From Burkholderiales bacterium (lineage in GTDB: Bacteria > Pseudomonadota > Gammaproteobacteria > Burkholderiales > Burkholderiaceae_C): DNA of 64,000 nucleotides. The notes under the pieces are model-generated. The model did not search any database, was not told the origin of the DNA, and saw only the letters and a list, made by a program, of their open reading frames with translations. Position numbers and translations under genes: made by a program. How positions within the stretch are numbered: the first letter of the stretch is position 1; every line of letters begins with the position of its first letter. The stretch spans positions 62,001-126,000 of the forward strand of contig JADJCH010000018.1 of NCBI GenBank assembly GCA_016703325.1, written 5' to 3'. Of the stretch, positions 52,789 through 61,484 are shown piece by piece.

Positions 52789-53538
52789 TCAGCCCGAGCG
52801 CAGCAACAGCCCCAGGTATTCGTGAAGAGCTGCCGTGCTCTTGGCCAGCGCGGAGAGCTGCGGCACCAGATGTCCGGGCCAGATCGGCGCCACATGCTGG
52901 AAGTCCACCGGCATGGCGCAGGTTTCGATGCCCACCGACGCCAGGTTGCGCTGTGCGCGCGGCAGGTGCGATGCCGAGGTGAAAAGCAGCGCATGTTTCA
53001 CCTGGCGCAGCTCCAGCAGGGAGGCCACCGCGGCGGCGCCGGTCGAGGTGGTGCGGGTCTGCGACTCCAGCAGCAGCGCCTCGCGCGGCACCCCCAGATC
53101 GCGCAGCAGCCGGCCCATCAGCACCGCCTCAGGCACGCTGCCGGCACCACCGGAGACCAGCAGGCGGCGACCAGGGTCGGCCTTGACCCAGTGCGAGGCT
53201 CCCATCAGGCGGCGAAAACTCGCCTGCTGCAGGTGGGCATAGTCCTCTTCACTGCGGGCGCCATCGCTGGCCCCACCGGCCAGCAGGATGCCCCACTCCA
53301 GCTCGGCACCGCGCCCCTTCTGGCAAGCCTGGGCCGCGTCCAGCGCCTGCCGCTCCAGTGGGGCGAGAAGGGCATTGGCACCCAGCGGGGAGGCCAGCAG
53401 CCAGAACAGCAGCACCAACCCGGTGGTGAGTCGGCGCGGCCAGACCACCCGCCGGCCGCGCCACAGCACCACCAGCAACACCAGCAGCAGCCAGCCCAGC
53501 AGCGCCGCAGGCTCCAGCAGACTTTGCAGGAATCGCAT
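52789..53538 (-). CDS. YdcF/ElyC-like (DUF218) membrane protein
   Basis: This 249-residue protein has two N-terminal helices (LLGWLLLVLLVVLW and TGLVLLFWLLASPLG) and a DUF218 domain with GILLAGG, LLVSGGAG and ESQTRTTSTGAAAVASLL, as in ElyC and YdcF. ElyC is linked to undecaprenyl-phosphate carrier economy in envelope assembly, so a role with lipid-linked glycans here is plausible. Exact function unknown. It lies 24 bases downstream of the GT on the same strand. Confidence 0.82.
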   Translation of the reverse strand: MRFLQSLLEPAALLGWLLLVLLVVLWRGRRVVWPRRLTTGLVLLFWLLASPLGANALLAPLERQALDAAQACQKGRGAELEWGILLAGGASDGARSEEDYAHLQQASFRRLMGASHWVKADPGRRLLVSGGAGSVPEAVLMGRLLRDLGVPREALLLESQTRTTSTGAAAVASLLELRQVKHALLFTSASHLPRAQRNLASVGIETCAMPVDFQHVAPIWPGHLVPQLSALAKSTAALHEYLGLLLRSG

Positions 53539-53562
53539 CGCTTCGTTCAGGGCGCCAAAAAA

Positions 53563-54833
53563 TCAGTGCCCGCCACAGCCGCAGCCGGCAGCGGTGGCTT
53601 GGGCAGCATGGGAGCGGTGGAATTGACCCAGGTGATCGATCAACTCGCCCACGTTGTTCTCGATCATGAAGCGCTGCTCGATCAGCGCCCGGGAGTTGGC
53701 CCCCATTTCGCGGCACTTCACCGGGTCCTGGTAGAGCGCCGCAATGGCCGCGGCAATCGCCTGGGCGTTCTCCGGTGGCACCAGATGGCCGGTGCGGCCG
53801 GTGATCACCACCTCCGGAATGCCCGACACCGCGGTGCCGATGATCGGCAGGCCGCAGGCCATCGCTTCCAGCGTGACGTTGGGAATGCCGTCGCGGTCGC
53901 CGTTCTTGGCGATGACGCTGGGCGCGATCAGCACGTCGGCGGCGCACATGGCCGCAATCGTCTGCGCATGCGCCACACGGCCGGCAAAGCGGATGCGCTC
54001 GCGCACGCCGTGACGCTCGGCCAGCGCCTCCAGCTCGGCCTGCATCGGGCCGTCACCCACCAGCGTCACGTTGACCTGCTGGCCGGCCTGGGCCGCCATG
54101 CCGACGGCTTCGATCAGGAAGGGAAAGCCCTTCTGTTCCACCAGCCGGCCCACCGCCACCACCTCCAGCGGCTCTCCCGGCTGGCGCTGGCGCTGCGTCA
54201 GCTTCATGCGGCCCATGTCGATGCCGTGGTAGTTGAGGTTGACCTTGGTCTGCTGATCGGCCCGCAGCAGGGTGCGCAGGTATTCGACGTTGTAGCCGGT
54301 GCAGGTCACGAGACCCGAGCTGCGCTGGATCTTGTCGCGCAGTTCGTCGGGCCCGGTGAGGTAGATGTCCCAGGCGTGGGCGGTGATGCTGAAGGGCCGG
54401 TCGCTGAGGATCTGGATCACCACCGCCGCGGAGGTCGGGATGGTGGCCCAGTGGGCATGCACCGCAAAGTCGCTGCCCTCCAGCTCGCGGGCGATGGCGG
54501 CCGTCTTCGGGAAGATGGCCAGCGACTTGGCCAGCTCCATCGGCCGGGAGGCATAGGTTCCCGCCAACCAGCCCAGCGCCTTCAGGCTGCGCAGCGGGTG
54601 GCGCAGCAGCGTGGCCAACAAACCACCGATCACCCGGCCGTCGAACAGGAAGGGCAGGTAGCGCACCAGCCTGGCGTGGTCCGGTACAGGTAGGCGCCTT
54701 CCGGCGGCGGCTTGAGGGAATAGATGCGCAGGTCGATGCCCTGCTGGCGCATGCCTTCCACCTCCCGGGCGACAAAGGTTTCGTGGAAGTCCGGGTAGGC
54801 GGACAGCAGGTAGGCAATGGCTCGGGGTCGCAT
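53563..54833 (-). pseudogene. family 4 glycosyltransferase with a frameshift
   Basis: The gene opens at ATG 54833 (MRPRAIAYLLSAYPDFHETF), typical of an exopolysaccharide GT4, and runs to EGAYLYRT. Near 54682 homology moves to the next frame (DHARLVRYLPFLFDG) and continues to the stop at 53563. One extra G in the CCGGAC stretch would restore a 423-residue protein; the whole span is one base short of a multiple of three. The C-terminal domain has RLVEQKGFPFLIEA and DGIPNVTLEAMACGLPIIGT. It ends in a curious Cys/Gly tail, AAGCGCGGH. This is either a true inactivation or an assembly error. Confidence 0.82.
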
Positions 54834-55016
54834 GCGGATCGGAGGTGAAGTGCGCGGATTCGGCGCTCGGTGGCAACAGGCAGAGGTGGCCGCCATGCGG
54901 CGGCAGGGCAGCAGGTCGTCGCTGCGCGGTGGAGGGGCAATGGAATGGCGGGAGTGTCTCAGCAACCGAGCCTGTTGCTCGCACGCAGCAGGCCCCGCGT
55001 CACAACTCCGACACGC

Positions 55017-55038
55017 CACCCCCACAAAGATGGGGGTG
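55017..55038. other. hairpin in the divergent GT spacer
   Basis: A perfect 8-bp stem CACCCCCA/TGGGGGTG with a six-base loop lies between the divergent glycosyltransferase genes, 59 bases before the plus-strand start. No T run follows. Function unknown. Confidence 0.5.
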
Positions 55039-55096
55039 ACGATCTGCGATCATCGGCGGCGTTGCCACCGCCGAGGTCCGACAGACCGGGCCCGCC

Positions 55097-56212
55097 ATGA
55101 CAGTGTCCCAGATCCCCCACGTCGTCCACGTGATCGACGAGATGCCCGCCGAAGGTGCCCAGCGCCTGATCGTGGAGGTCATCCGCAACGGCTCACCCGG
55201 CTATCGTTATTCCGTATTGTGCATGGTGCGCGAAGGCCTGCTGGCCGAGGAGCTGCGCCGCCACGGCGTGGCCGTGCACTGCCTGGGACGCCGGCCGGGA
55301 GTGGACCCCGGCACCATCCCGGCCCTGCTGGCCTGGATGCGCCGGGAGCGGCCGGATGTGATCCACACCCACCTCTACAACGCCGACTGCTACGCCCGCC
55401 TGGCCGCCTGGCTGGCCCGGGTGCCCGGGCGCTTCTCCACCCGCCACAGTTCCAGGCCCTGGCCGACCCCGATGCGCCGGCGCATCGCGCGCTGGATCAG
55501 TCGCCTCAGCCACGCCACAGTGGCCTGCGGTGCCGACGTGCAACGCATGCTGGTCAATGAGGACGGACTGAACGCTGAGCAGGTGCGCACCATCTCCAAC
55601 GGCATCGACCTGGGCCGCTTCGACCGGGCCGACCGCAGCCGACTGCGCGATGAACTCGGCCTGGCCGGCGACGAATTGCTGATCGGCGTGGTCGGCCGGT
55701 TGATCCCGTTGAAAGGCCACCAGCAGCTCATCGATGCGCTGGCGCAGTTGCATCGCACCGGCCTGAGGCAGTGGCAGGCCGTCTTCGTGGGTGGGGGCGA
55801 ACTGCAGGACTCGCTGCGGGCATCCATCGCCGCAGCCGGCCTGCAGGGCCGCATCCATCTGCTGGGGGTGCGCTCGGACATGGCCGACGTGCTGGCCGCG
55901 CTGGACGTCTTTGCCATGCCCTCCCACCACGAAGGGCTGCCGATGGCACTGCTGGAGGCCATGGCCGCCTCCCGTGCCGTGGTGGCCAGTGCAGTGGGCT
56001 CGATCCCGGAGGTCATCCGCCATGGCGAAAGCGGCCTGCTGGTCCCGCCGAAGGACGTGCCTGCCCTGGTCTCGGCATTGCAGCGGCTGCTCACCGATGC
56101 GGCGCTGCGCAGCTTGCTGGGCACCCAGGCCCGCCAGACGGTGCTGGAGCAGTACAGTGCCCAGCGCACGGCGCAGTCCTATGAGGCGCTGTATGACGAG
56201 GTTCTGGGCTGA
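55097..56212 (+). CDS. family 4 glycosyltransferase
   Basis: This 371-residue GT-B enzyme has an N-terminal domain (VVHVIDEMPAEGAQRLIVEV, then VIHTHLYNADCYARLAAW) and a C-terminal donor domain with GVVGRLIPLKGHQQLIDAL and HHEGLPMALLEAMAASRAVVA, carrying the Glu-x7-Glu motif. It is separated from the main plus-strand operon by the three minus-strand genes. It lies 61 bases before a secreted propeller-like protein. Confidence 0.9.
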   Translation: MTVSQIPHVVHVIDEMPAEGAQRLIVEVIRNGSPGYRYSVLCMVREGLLAEELRRHGVAVHCLGRRPGVDPGTIPALLAWMRRERPDVIHTHLYNADCYARLAAWLARVPGRFSTRHSSRPWPTPMRRRIARWISRLSHATVACGADVQRMLVNEDGLNAEQVRTISNGIDLGRFDRADRSRLRDELGLAGDELLIGVVGRLIPLKGHQQLIDALAQLHRTGLRQWQAVFVGGGELQDSLRASIAAAGLQGRIHLLGVRSDMADVLAALDVFAMPSHHEGLPMALLEAMAASRAVVASAVGSIPEVIRHGESGLLVPPKDVPALVSALQRLLTDAALRSLLGTQARQTVLEQYSAQRTAQSYEALYDEVLG

Positions 56213-56273
56213 ACACCGGTTGCACCTCATCCGTCGGTTGCCCCATCTTTTCGGTCACTTCAAAGGCCTCACC

Positions 56274-57662
56274 ATGCGCCCACCCTACAGCTCCACTCCT
56301 GCAGACAAGGCGGCTGGCCGATGGACCCGCCCCACAGCGGTCGCGGCCCTGCTGCTGGCATTGCCGATCCTCTGGTCCTGTGGGCGCCCGGATGGCAGCG
56401 GCAACGCCCAGGCGGCGGGATCTGCAACCACCCCCGACCTCTGTGCCGGCCTGGTCACCGACAAGGCGGCCCACCCCCCTGCTTCCAGCCCGCGACCGGC
56501 CAAGGGGGCCGCGTTCAAGGACCCGGCCTTCGGCGCCCGGGTGATCCGCATCACCGACGTGCAGGCGGATTTCGGCGCCAAGATCATCAAACCGCTGTAC
56601 CCCACGGTGCCGGCCTGGAATGCCGACGAGAGCCGGCTGCTGCTGTGGGTGCGCGGCAAGGGCCATGCCTTGTTCGACGGCCGCAGCTACCAGTTCATCA
56701 GTCTGCTGCAGGTGCAGCCCTCCGACATCGAGCAGCTCTACTGGGACCCGCAGGATCCGGATGTGCTCTGGTACAACTACGCGTGGGAAATGGGTGGCCG
56801 ATCCCTGAGGCAACTCACCCGCTACCAGGTTTCGACCGGCCAGCGCAGCGTGGTCTACGACTACCCGGATGCAGGCAAACCCCGCGCCTTCGACGTCGAC
56901 AACGGCGGTGACCCCCAGTACCCCTCCTGGGACATGAAGCTCTGGGGCGTGCGGCTGGAGATGTCCAAGGCCAGCGAGAAGTTCTCCTTGAACCTGGACC
57001 ATCGGCACGACCGCCAGCCCCGCGTCACCGAAGGCCAGCGCGTCATCAACGACGGCCCCACCCCCCAGGCCTGTCCCTCCGGCCGCTGCATGTGGGCACC
57101 CGACCGGGAAGGCTCCCGCCTGGTCGACCCCAAGACCCTGCAGACCGTCAAGCGCCTGCGTCTGCAAGGGTATGAACACGGCAACCTTGGCATGAACGCG
57201 GCCGGTCAGGACTTCTTTGCAGCGGTGCAGTTCGACAACCAGCCCAACGGCACGCTGGTGGTGGAGAATCTGCAGACGGGCGAGGTCAAGGCGCTCATCG
57301 GCCCCTCCACCGGCTACCCCTACCCGCCCACCAGCACCCACCTGTCGGCGGTGGCCTTCAAGGCCCCGGGCTGGGTGGCCGTGTCGGCAGTGGGCAAACC
57401 CGGCCGGGGCCGACCGCTGGACCAGGAGGTCATGCTGGCCCATGTGGACAGCGGCAAGGTCTGCCGGGTGGCACACCACCACTCCTACGCCAAGGAAGGC
57501 CAGTGGGGCTACTGGGCCGAGCCCCACATCACCATCAGCCCCAGCGGCACCCGCATGGTGTTCGCCTCCGACTGGCAGAACAGCGATGCGGTCGATGTCT
57601 ATGTGGTGGAGCTGCCGGCCTATCGACCCGCAGGCTCGTCAATCCCCGGAAACAAGCCCTGA
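56274..57662 (+). CDS. secreted or lipoprotein hypothetical, propeller-like
   Basis: This 462-residue protein has an N-terminal hydrophobic export segment (AVAALLLALPILWSC) whose last Cys could be a lipobox cysteine, although Trp at -2 is atypical. The mature part has repeated short strands with Trp/Asp-rich turns (PAWNADESRLLLWVRG, YWDPQDPDVLWYN, ISPSGTRMVFASDW), suggesting a TolB/WD40-like beta-propeller. I do not recognise the family. It follows a GT4 gene, and a glycan-binding or modifying role is only contextual. The 3' end overlaps the convergent thioesterase by 43 bases. Confidence 0.7.
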   Translation: MRPPYSSTPADKAAGRWTRPTAVAALLLALPILWSCGRPDGSGNAQAAGSATTPDLCAGLVTDKAAHPPASSPRPAKGAAFKDPAFGARVIRITDVQADFGAKIIKPLYPTVPAWNADESRLLLWVRGKGHALFDGRSYQFISLLQVQPSDIEQLYWDPQDPDVLWYNYAWEMGGRSLRQLTRYQVSTGQRSVVYDYPDAGKPRAFDVDNGGDPQYPSWDMKLWGVRLEMSKASEKFSLNLDHRHDRQPRVTEGQRVINDGPTPQACPSGRCMWAPDREGSRLVDPKTLQTVKRLRLQGYEHGNLGMNAAGQDFFAAVQFDNQPNGTLVVENLQTGEVKALIGPSTGYPYPPTSTHLSAVAFKAPGWVAVSAVGKPGRGRPLDQEVMLAHVDSGKVCRVAHHHSYAKEGQWGYWAEPHITISPSGTRMVFASDWQNSDAVDVYVVELPAYRPAGSSIPGNKP

Positions 57663-58111
57663 CCCTGCCCGAGGTAGGCAGCGGTGAACTCCGCCGGCAT
57701 GCGCCGGGCACGCCCGCTGGAAATCTCGATGCACACCAGCTCCCAGCGCGCCCGCAGCACCGTGGCGCCATCGCGCGGGCGCAGGAGCTGGAAGCGGCGT
57801 TCCATGCGCATGCGTGCATCACCCGGCAAGAGCCAGGTCCCCAGCAGCAGCTCGTCGCCCAGCAGGGTGGGGAGGAGATGGTCGTACTCGCCACGGCGGA
57901 TGGCCATCGCGCGGTCCAGTCGTCGGTAGTCGGCCAGACCCAGGCCCAACGCTTCGGAATGCGCCCAGGCCACCCGCTCGCAACACTGCAGGTAGACGGC
58001 GTTGTTGGTGTGCTCCAGCCCGTCGATGTCCTGCGGCTGGGGTGCCACCGGTCGGACAAAGGGGTGCGGACGGTCCCAGGCAGCGGTCGGGAGGTCGGGG
58101 GCAGCGCTCAT
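57620..58111 (-). CDS. acyl-CoA thioesterase, 4HBT/YbgC-type hotdog
   Basis: This 163-residue single-hotdog protein has the 4-hydroxybenzoyl-CoA-thioesterase-like motif DIDGLEHTNNAVYLQCCERVAW, with the catalytic-region Asp and the HTNN turn. ATG 58111 was chosen; the open frame upstream is an unrelated low-complexity extension. Substrate unknown; short or medium acyl-CoA is likely. It is convergent with the propeller-like gene and overlaps it by 43 bases. Confidence 0.82.
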   Translation of the reverse strand: MSAAPDLPTAAWDRPHPFVRPVAPQPQDIDGLEHTNNAVYLQCCERVAWAHSEALGLGLADYRRLDRAMAIRRGEYDHLLPTLLGDELLLGTWLLPGDARMRMERRFQLLRPRDGATVLRARWELVCIEISSGRARRMPAEFTAAYLGQGQGLFPGIDEPAGR

Positions 58112-58232
58112 GGGCCGACATGATGCCGATGTGCCGCCACGCCGGCTGTCACCATGGCTCGGCAGGCACCACTGGTTCGGCTGACACGGCAAGTTGGGTC
58201 GAGGGTCGTGGGCAGGAGGCGGACACACCCTG

Positions 58233-58408
58233 CGTCATTCCCGCACAGACAGGAATCCAGAACGATGTCTCTCGTGATCCGCACCGGTGCTGCCGTCATT
58301 CCCGCGAAGGCGGGAATCCAGGTCGTCGAAGGCTTGCTGTCTGTGACCCGGCCTGTGCACCGCCGCGCGCCAAACGGCCTCTGGATTCCCGCCTTCGTGG
58401 GAATGACG
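58233..58408. repeat. cluster of REP-like palindromic repeats
   Basis: Three copies of a roughly 26-base element, GTCATTCCCGCGAAGGCGGG plus AATCCA, are present. Two are direct (58233-58260, degenerate in the stem; 58294-58320, perfect) and one is inverted (58382-58408). Together they fill the 310-base gap between the thioesterase and the acyl-CoA synthetase, where no gene is visible. The inverted pair could form a long stem and act as a transcription or mRNA boundary. Confidence 0.85.
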
Positions 58409-58421
58409 GGGTGGCGTCCTG

Positions 58422-60182
58422 TCAACCGGGCCCGCTCGTCTGCCAGATCACCTTGCGGCCGGAGGACACCCAGCCCTCGTAGTGGCGGGCATAGACCTCC
58501 TCGATGCGGTTGCGCTTGACCTTGAAGGTCGGGGTGACGATGTCGTTGTCCACCGTCCAGGCCTGCGTCACCACCACCAGGCAATCCAGCTGCTCATGCG
58601 GGTCGAGCTGGGCGTTGACGGCCTCCAGGTGCTCGCGCAGCGACTGCTCCAGCCGCCGCTGCACGTCGTCCTGCCCCAGGCGGGCCACGGCCTGCGCATT
58701 GAGCATGGCAATGCCCAGCGGCTGGCCCAGGTTGGCACCGGTGACCACGCAGGCCTCCAGCGCCTCGTGCATCACCAGACGGTCCTCGATCGGCGCCGGG
58801 GAAACATATTTGCCCTTGCTGGTCTTGAACAGGTCCTTCACCCGGCCGGTGATGCGCAGCAGCCCTTGCGCGTCGATGCCGCCCTTGTCGCCGGTGCGCA
58901 GCCAGCCATCGTGGGTGAAAGCCTCGCGGGTCAGCCGAGGTTCCTTGTAGTAGCCCAGCATCAGCGCCGGGCTGCGCATCTGGATCTCGCCGGTCTGCGC
59001 ATCGATGCGGGCCTCCACGCCTTCGTAGGCGGGCCCGACGGTCCCCTCCTGGTTGTGCCCGGGCAGCGTGAAGTGCGACAACGCCAGGTTCTCGGTCATG
59101 CCGTAGCCCTCGTTGACCGGCAGCCCCAGGCGGCGGAACCAGGTCAGCAGCGCCGGAGGCATCGGCGCCGCACCGCCGGCGGCCAGCCTGCACTGGTCCA
59201 GGCCCAGGGTGCGCAGGATCTTGCGGCGCACCAGACTGCCGATCAGGGGCAGGCGCAGCAGCCTCTCGAGCCGGGCCTCCGGCATCTTGTGGTGCACCCC
59301 CTGCTGGAACTTCACCCACAACCGCGGCACCGAGAAGAAGATCGTCGGTCGTGCACGCTGCAGGTCGGCGGTGAAGGTGTCCAGCGATTCGGCAAAAAAC
59401 ACCCGCATGCCGGCAAAGAGCCAGCCATGCTCGACCAGCGTGCGCTCCACCACATGGGCCAGCGGCAGGTAGGACAGCATGCGGTCCTGCTCGGTCATCG
59501 GGATGCGCCGGGTGCCATGCTCCAGTGCGTAGGCGAAGGCGCCGAAGCGGTGCATCACCCCCTTGGGCCGGCCGGTGGTGCCGGAGGTGTAGATCAGCGT
59601 CGCCAGGTCGTCCATGTCCCGCAGGGGCTGCCCCTCCAGCGGTGCCGTGCGTTGACACACCTCGTCCCAGCCCTCACAGGCAGCCCGCACGTCCGGCGGC
59701 GACAGCGGGTAGCCGATGCAGGGCAGGTTGGCCGGCATACCGGGTTTCATGTCCTCCCAGCCATCGAGCTTGCCGACAAAGCAGGCCCTGGACTCGCTGT
59801 GCTCCAGAATCTGGCGCACGGTGTCGGGCGCCAGCGTCGGATACAACGGCACGGACACATGGCCCGCCATCCAGATGGCCAGGTCGCTCATCAGCCACCA
59901 GGCGCAGTTCTTGGACAGGATGGCCACCCTGCTGCCAGGCTCCCAACCCTGCGCACGCAGGTGAGCGGCCATGCTGCGCACCTGGCGGGCCAGCTCGCCC
60001 CAGGTGAGGTCGGTCACCCGACCGTCCCCCATCGGCTGGGTCAGCGCGACCCGGTCCGGGCAATGCTGCTCCCAGTAATACAGGCGCTGCAGCGCCAATT
60101 GATCCGGCGATACCTGGTCGGCCAGGGAAGTGCACCCAGGCATCGTGGCCTCGGCCATGAAAGCGGAAGGAAGCGCGCTCAT
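58422..60182 (-). CDS. AMP-dependent acyl-CoA synthetase, long-chain type
   Basis: This 586-residue ANL-superfamily enzyme activates a carboxylic acid with ATP and CoA. The P-loop LIYTSGTTGRPKGVMHR, the VNEGYGMTENLALSHF region, GWLRTGDKGGIDAQGLLRITGR and the FKTSKGKYVSPAPIED segment are typical of long-chain fatty acid ligases of the bacterial FadD15-like group. Start ATG 60182 (MSALPSAF); ATG 60158 is an alternative. The same frame stays open far upstream through the antisense of two other genes, which is not real coding. Confidence 0.9.
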   Translation of the reverse strand: MSALPSAFMAEATMPGCTSLADQVSPDQLALQRLYYWEQHCPDRVALTQPMGDGRVTDLTWGELARQVRSMAAHLRAQGWEPGSRVAILSKNCAWWLMSDLAIWMAGHVSVPLYPTLAPDTVRQILEHSESRACFVGKLDGWEDMKPGMPANLPCIGYPLSPPDVRAACEGWDEVCQRTAPLEGQPLRDMDDLATLIYTSGTTGRPKGVMHRFGAFAYALEHGTRRIPMTEQDRMLSYLPLAHVVERTLVEHGWLFAGMRVFFAESLDTFTADLQRARPTIFFSVPRLWVKFQQGVHHKMPEARLERLLRLPLIGSLVRRKILRTLGLDQCRLAAGGAAPMPPALLTWFRRLGLPVNEGYGMTENLALSHFTLPGHNQEGTVGPAYEGVEARIDAQTGEIQMRSPALMLGYYKEPRLTREAFTHDGWLRTGDKGGIDAQGLLRITGRVKDLFKTSKGKYVSPAPIEDRLVMHEALEACVVTGANLGQPLGIAMLNAQAVARLGQDDVQRRLEQSLREHLEAVNAQLDPHEQLDCLVVVTQAWTVDNDIVTPTFKVKRNRIEEVYARHYEGWVSSGRKVIWQTSGPG

Positions 60183-60446
60183 CCTTTTTGTCTCCACGCA
60201 GGTCGGCAAGCCGCCTGCTCGCATCTGAATCTGAGCCGCTTCGACGATGCCGGACCGACCCGCAGACGCCTTGACCCGGATCAGCTCCCGTCCCTGGGAA
60301 GAACCCGGATCGCGACGCCACTGATCTGGCACAGACCATGAGAGACGGGCCACCACTGCGCCGCTACGATCCTGACGCACCCCTTCGACCGGATGGCCGA
60401 ACCCGAGCTGCCGCGTCTGAATCGACAACACAACGGAGACAGTTCC

Positions 60447-61460
60447 ATGCCCCACGATGCCTTGACCCCCGGACGGCGGCGCCTGCTCACCCGCACCGCC
60501 ACCCTGCTGCTGGGCAGCCTGGCAAGCCCCTGGGGGGTTGCCCAGTCCTCCGCCCAACCCACCTGGCCCACCAAGCCGGTGACCATCGTCGTACCCTTCC
60601 CGGCCGGCGGGGGCACCGATGCCTTTGCCCGCCCGCTCACCGCGCAGCTGACAAAGCAGCTGGGCCTGCAGGTGATCATCGACAACAAGGGCGGTGCAGG
60701 CGGCAACGTGGGCGCCACCGTGGCGGCCAAGGCCCACCCCGACGGCTACACCTGGTTCATGGGTGCGGTGCACCACGCCATCGCCCCGGCGATGTACCCG
60801 AAGCTCGACTACAACCTGCAGACCGATTTCGTGCCGGTGGCGCTGATCTCCAACGTGCCGCAGGTGGTGGTGGTCAACCCGGCCAAGGTCCAGGTCCGGG
60901 ACCTGAAGGAGCTGCTCGCCGCCGTCCGCGCGGCGCCCGGCAAGTTCAACTACGCCTCGGCCGGCAACGGCACCTCGCACCACCTGGCCGGCGAGCTGTT
61001 CAAGCTGCAGACCAGGACCTTCATCACCCACATTCCCTACCGTGGCGCCGGCCCGGCACTGCAGGACCTGATGGCCGGGCAGGTGGACGTGATGTTCGAC
61101 GGCCTGGGCTCCTCGGCGGCGCACATCCGCAGCGGCCGGCTGAAGGCGCTTGCGGTGGCCGCCACGCAGCGTGCACCGGGCTTCCCGGACATCCCCACCT
61201 CCACCGAAGGCGGCGTGCCGACCTACCAGGTTGCCACCTGGTACGGCCTGTGGGCGCCCAAGGGCACGCCGCAGCCGGCCATCGACCGCATGACCGCCGA
61301 GTTGGTCCGGGCCTTCGCCACGCCCGAGATCAAGTCTGCCTGGACGAACCTCGGCTCGGAGATCCCGACCCTGGCCGGCCGCGCCTTCGGCGACTTCGTG
61401 ACCGCCGAGATCCAGCGCTGGGGCGCGGTGGCGAAGGCCTCCGGTGCGAAACTCGACTGA
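60447..61460 (+). CDS. Bug-family tripartite tricarboxylate transporter substrate-binding protein
   Basis: This 337-residue periplasmic receptor has an N-terminal twin-arginine-like export signal (RRRLLTRTATLLLGSLASP). The Bug fold follows: WPTKPVTIVVPFPAGGGTDAFAR, then IDNKGGAGGNVGATVAAKAHPDGYT. Burkholderiales have many orphan copies. ATG 60447 follows a CGGAGA site. Together with the enoyl-CoA hydratase and malonyl-CoA-synthetase-like gene downstream, a di- or monocarboxylate such as malonate is a reasonable ligand (inference). Confidence 0.9.
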   Translation: MPHDALTPGRRRLLTRTATLLLGSLASPWGVAQSSAQPTWPTKPVTIVVPFPAGGGTDAFARPLTAQLTKQLGLQVIIDNKGGAGGNVGATVAAKAHPDGYTWFMGAVHHAIAPAMYPKLDYNLQTDFVPVALISNVPQVVVVNPAKVQVRDLKELLAAVRAAPGKFNYASAGNGTSHHLAGELFKLQTRTFITHIPYRGAGPALQDLMAGQVDVMFDGLGSSAAHIRSGRLKALAVAATQRAPGFPDIPTSTEGGVPTYQVATWYGLWAPKGTPQPAIDRMTAELVRAFATPEIKSAWTNLGSEIPTLAGRAFGDFVTAEIQRWGAVAKASGAKLD

Positions 61461-61484
61461 TCGCGGCTTTCCATCCCCCGATCC

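Noticed and set aside
54630..55025. Separate small minus-strand gene
   Set aside because: It contains the N-terminus of the frameshifted glycosyltransferase starting at 54833; the rest is unrelated flanking sequence.
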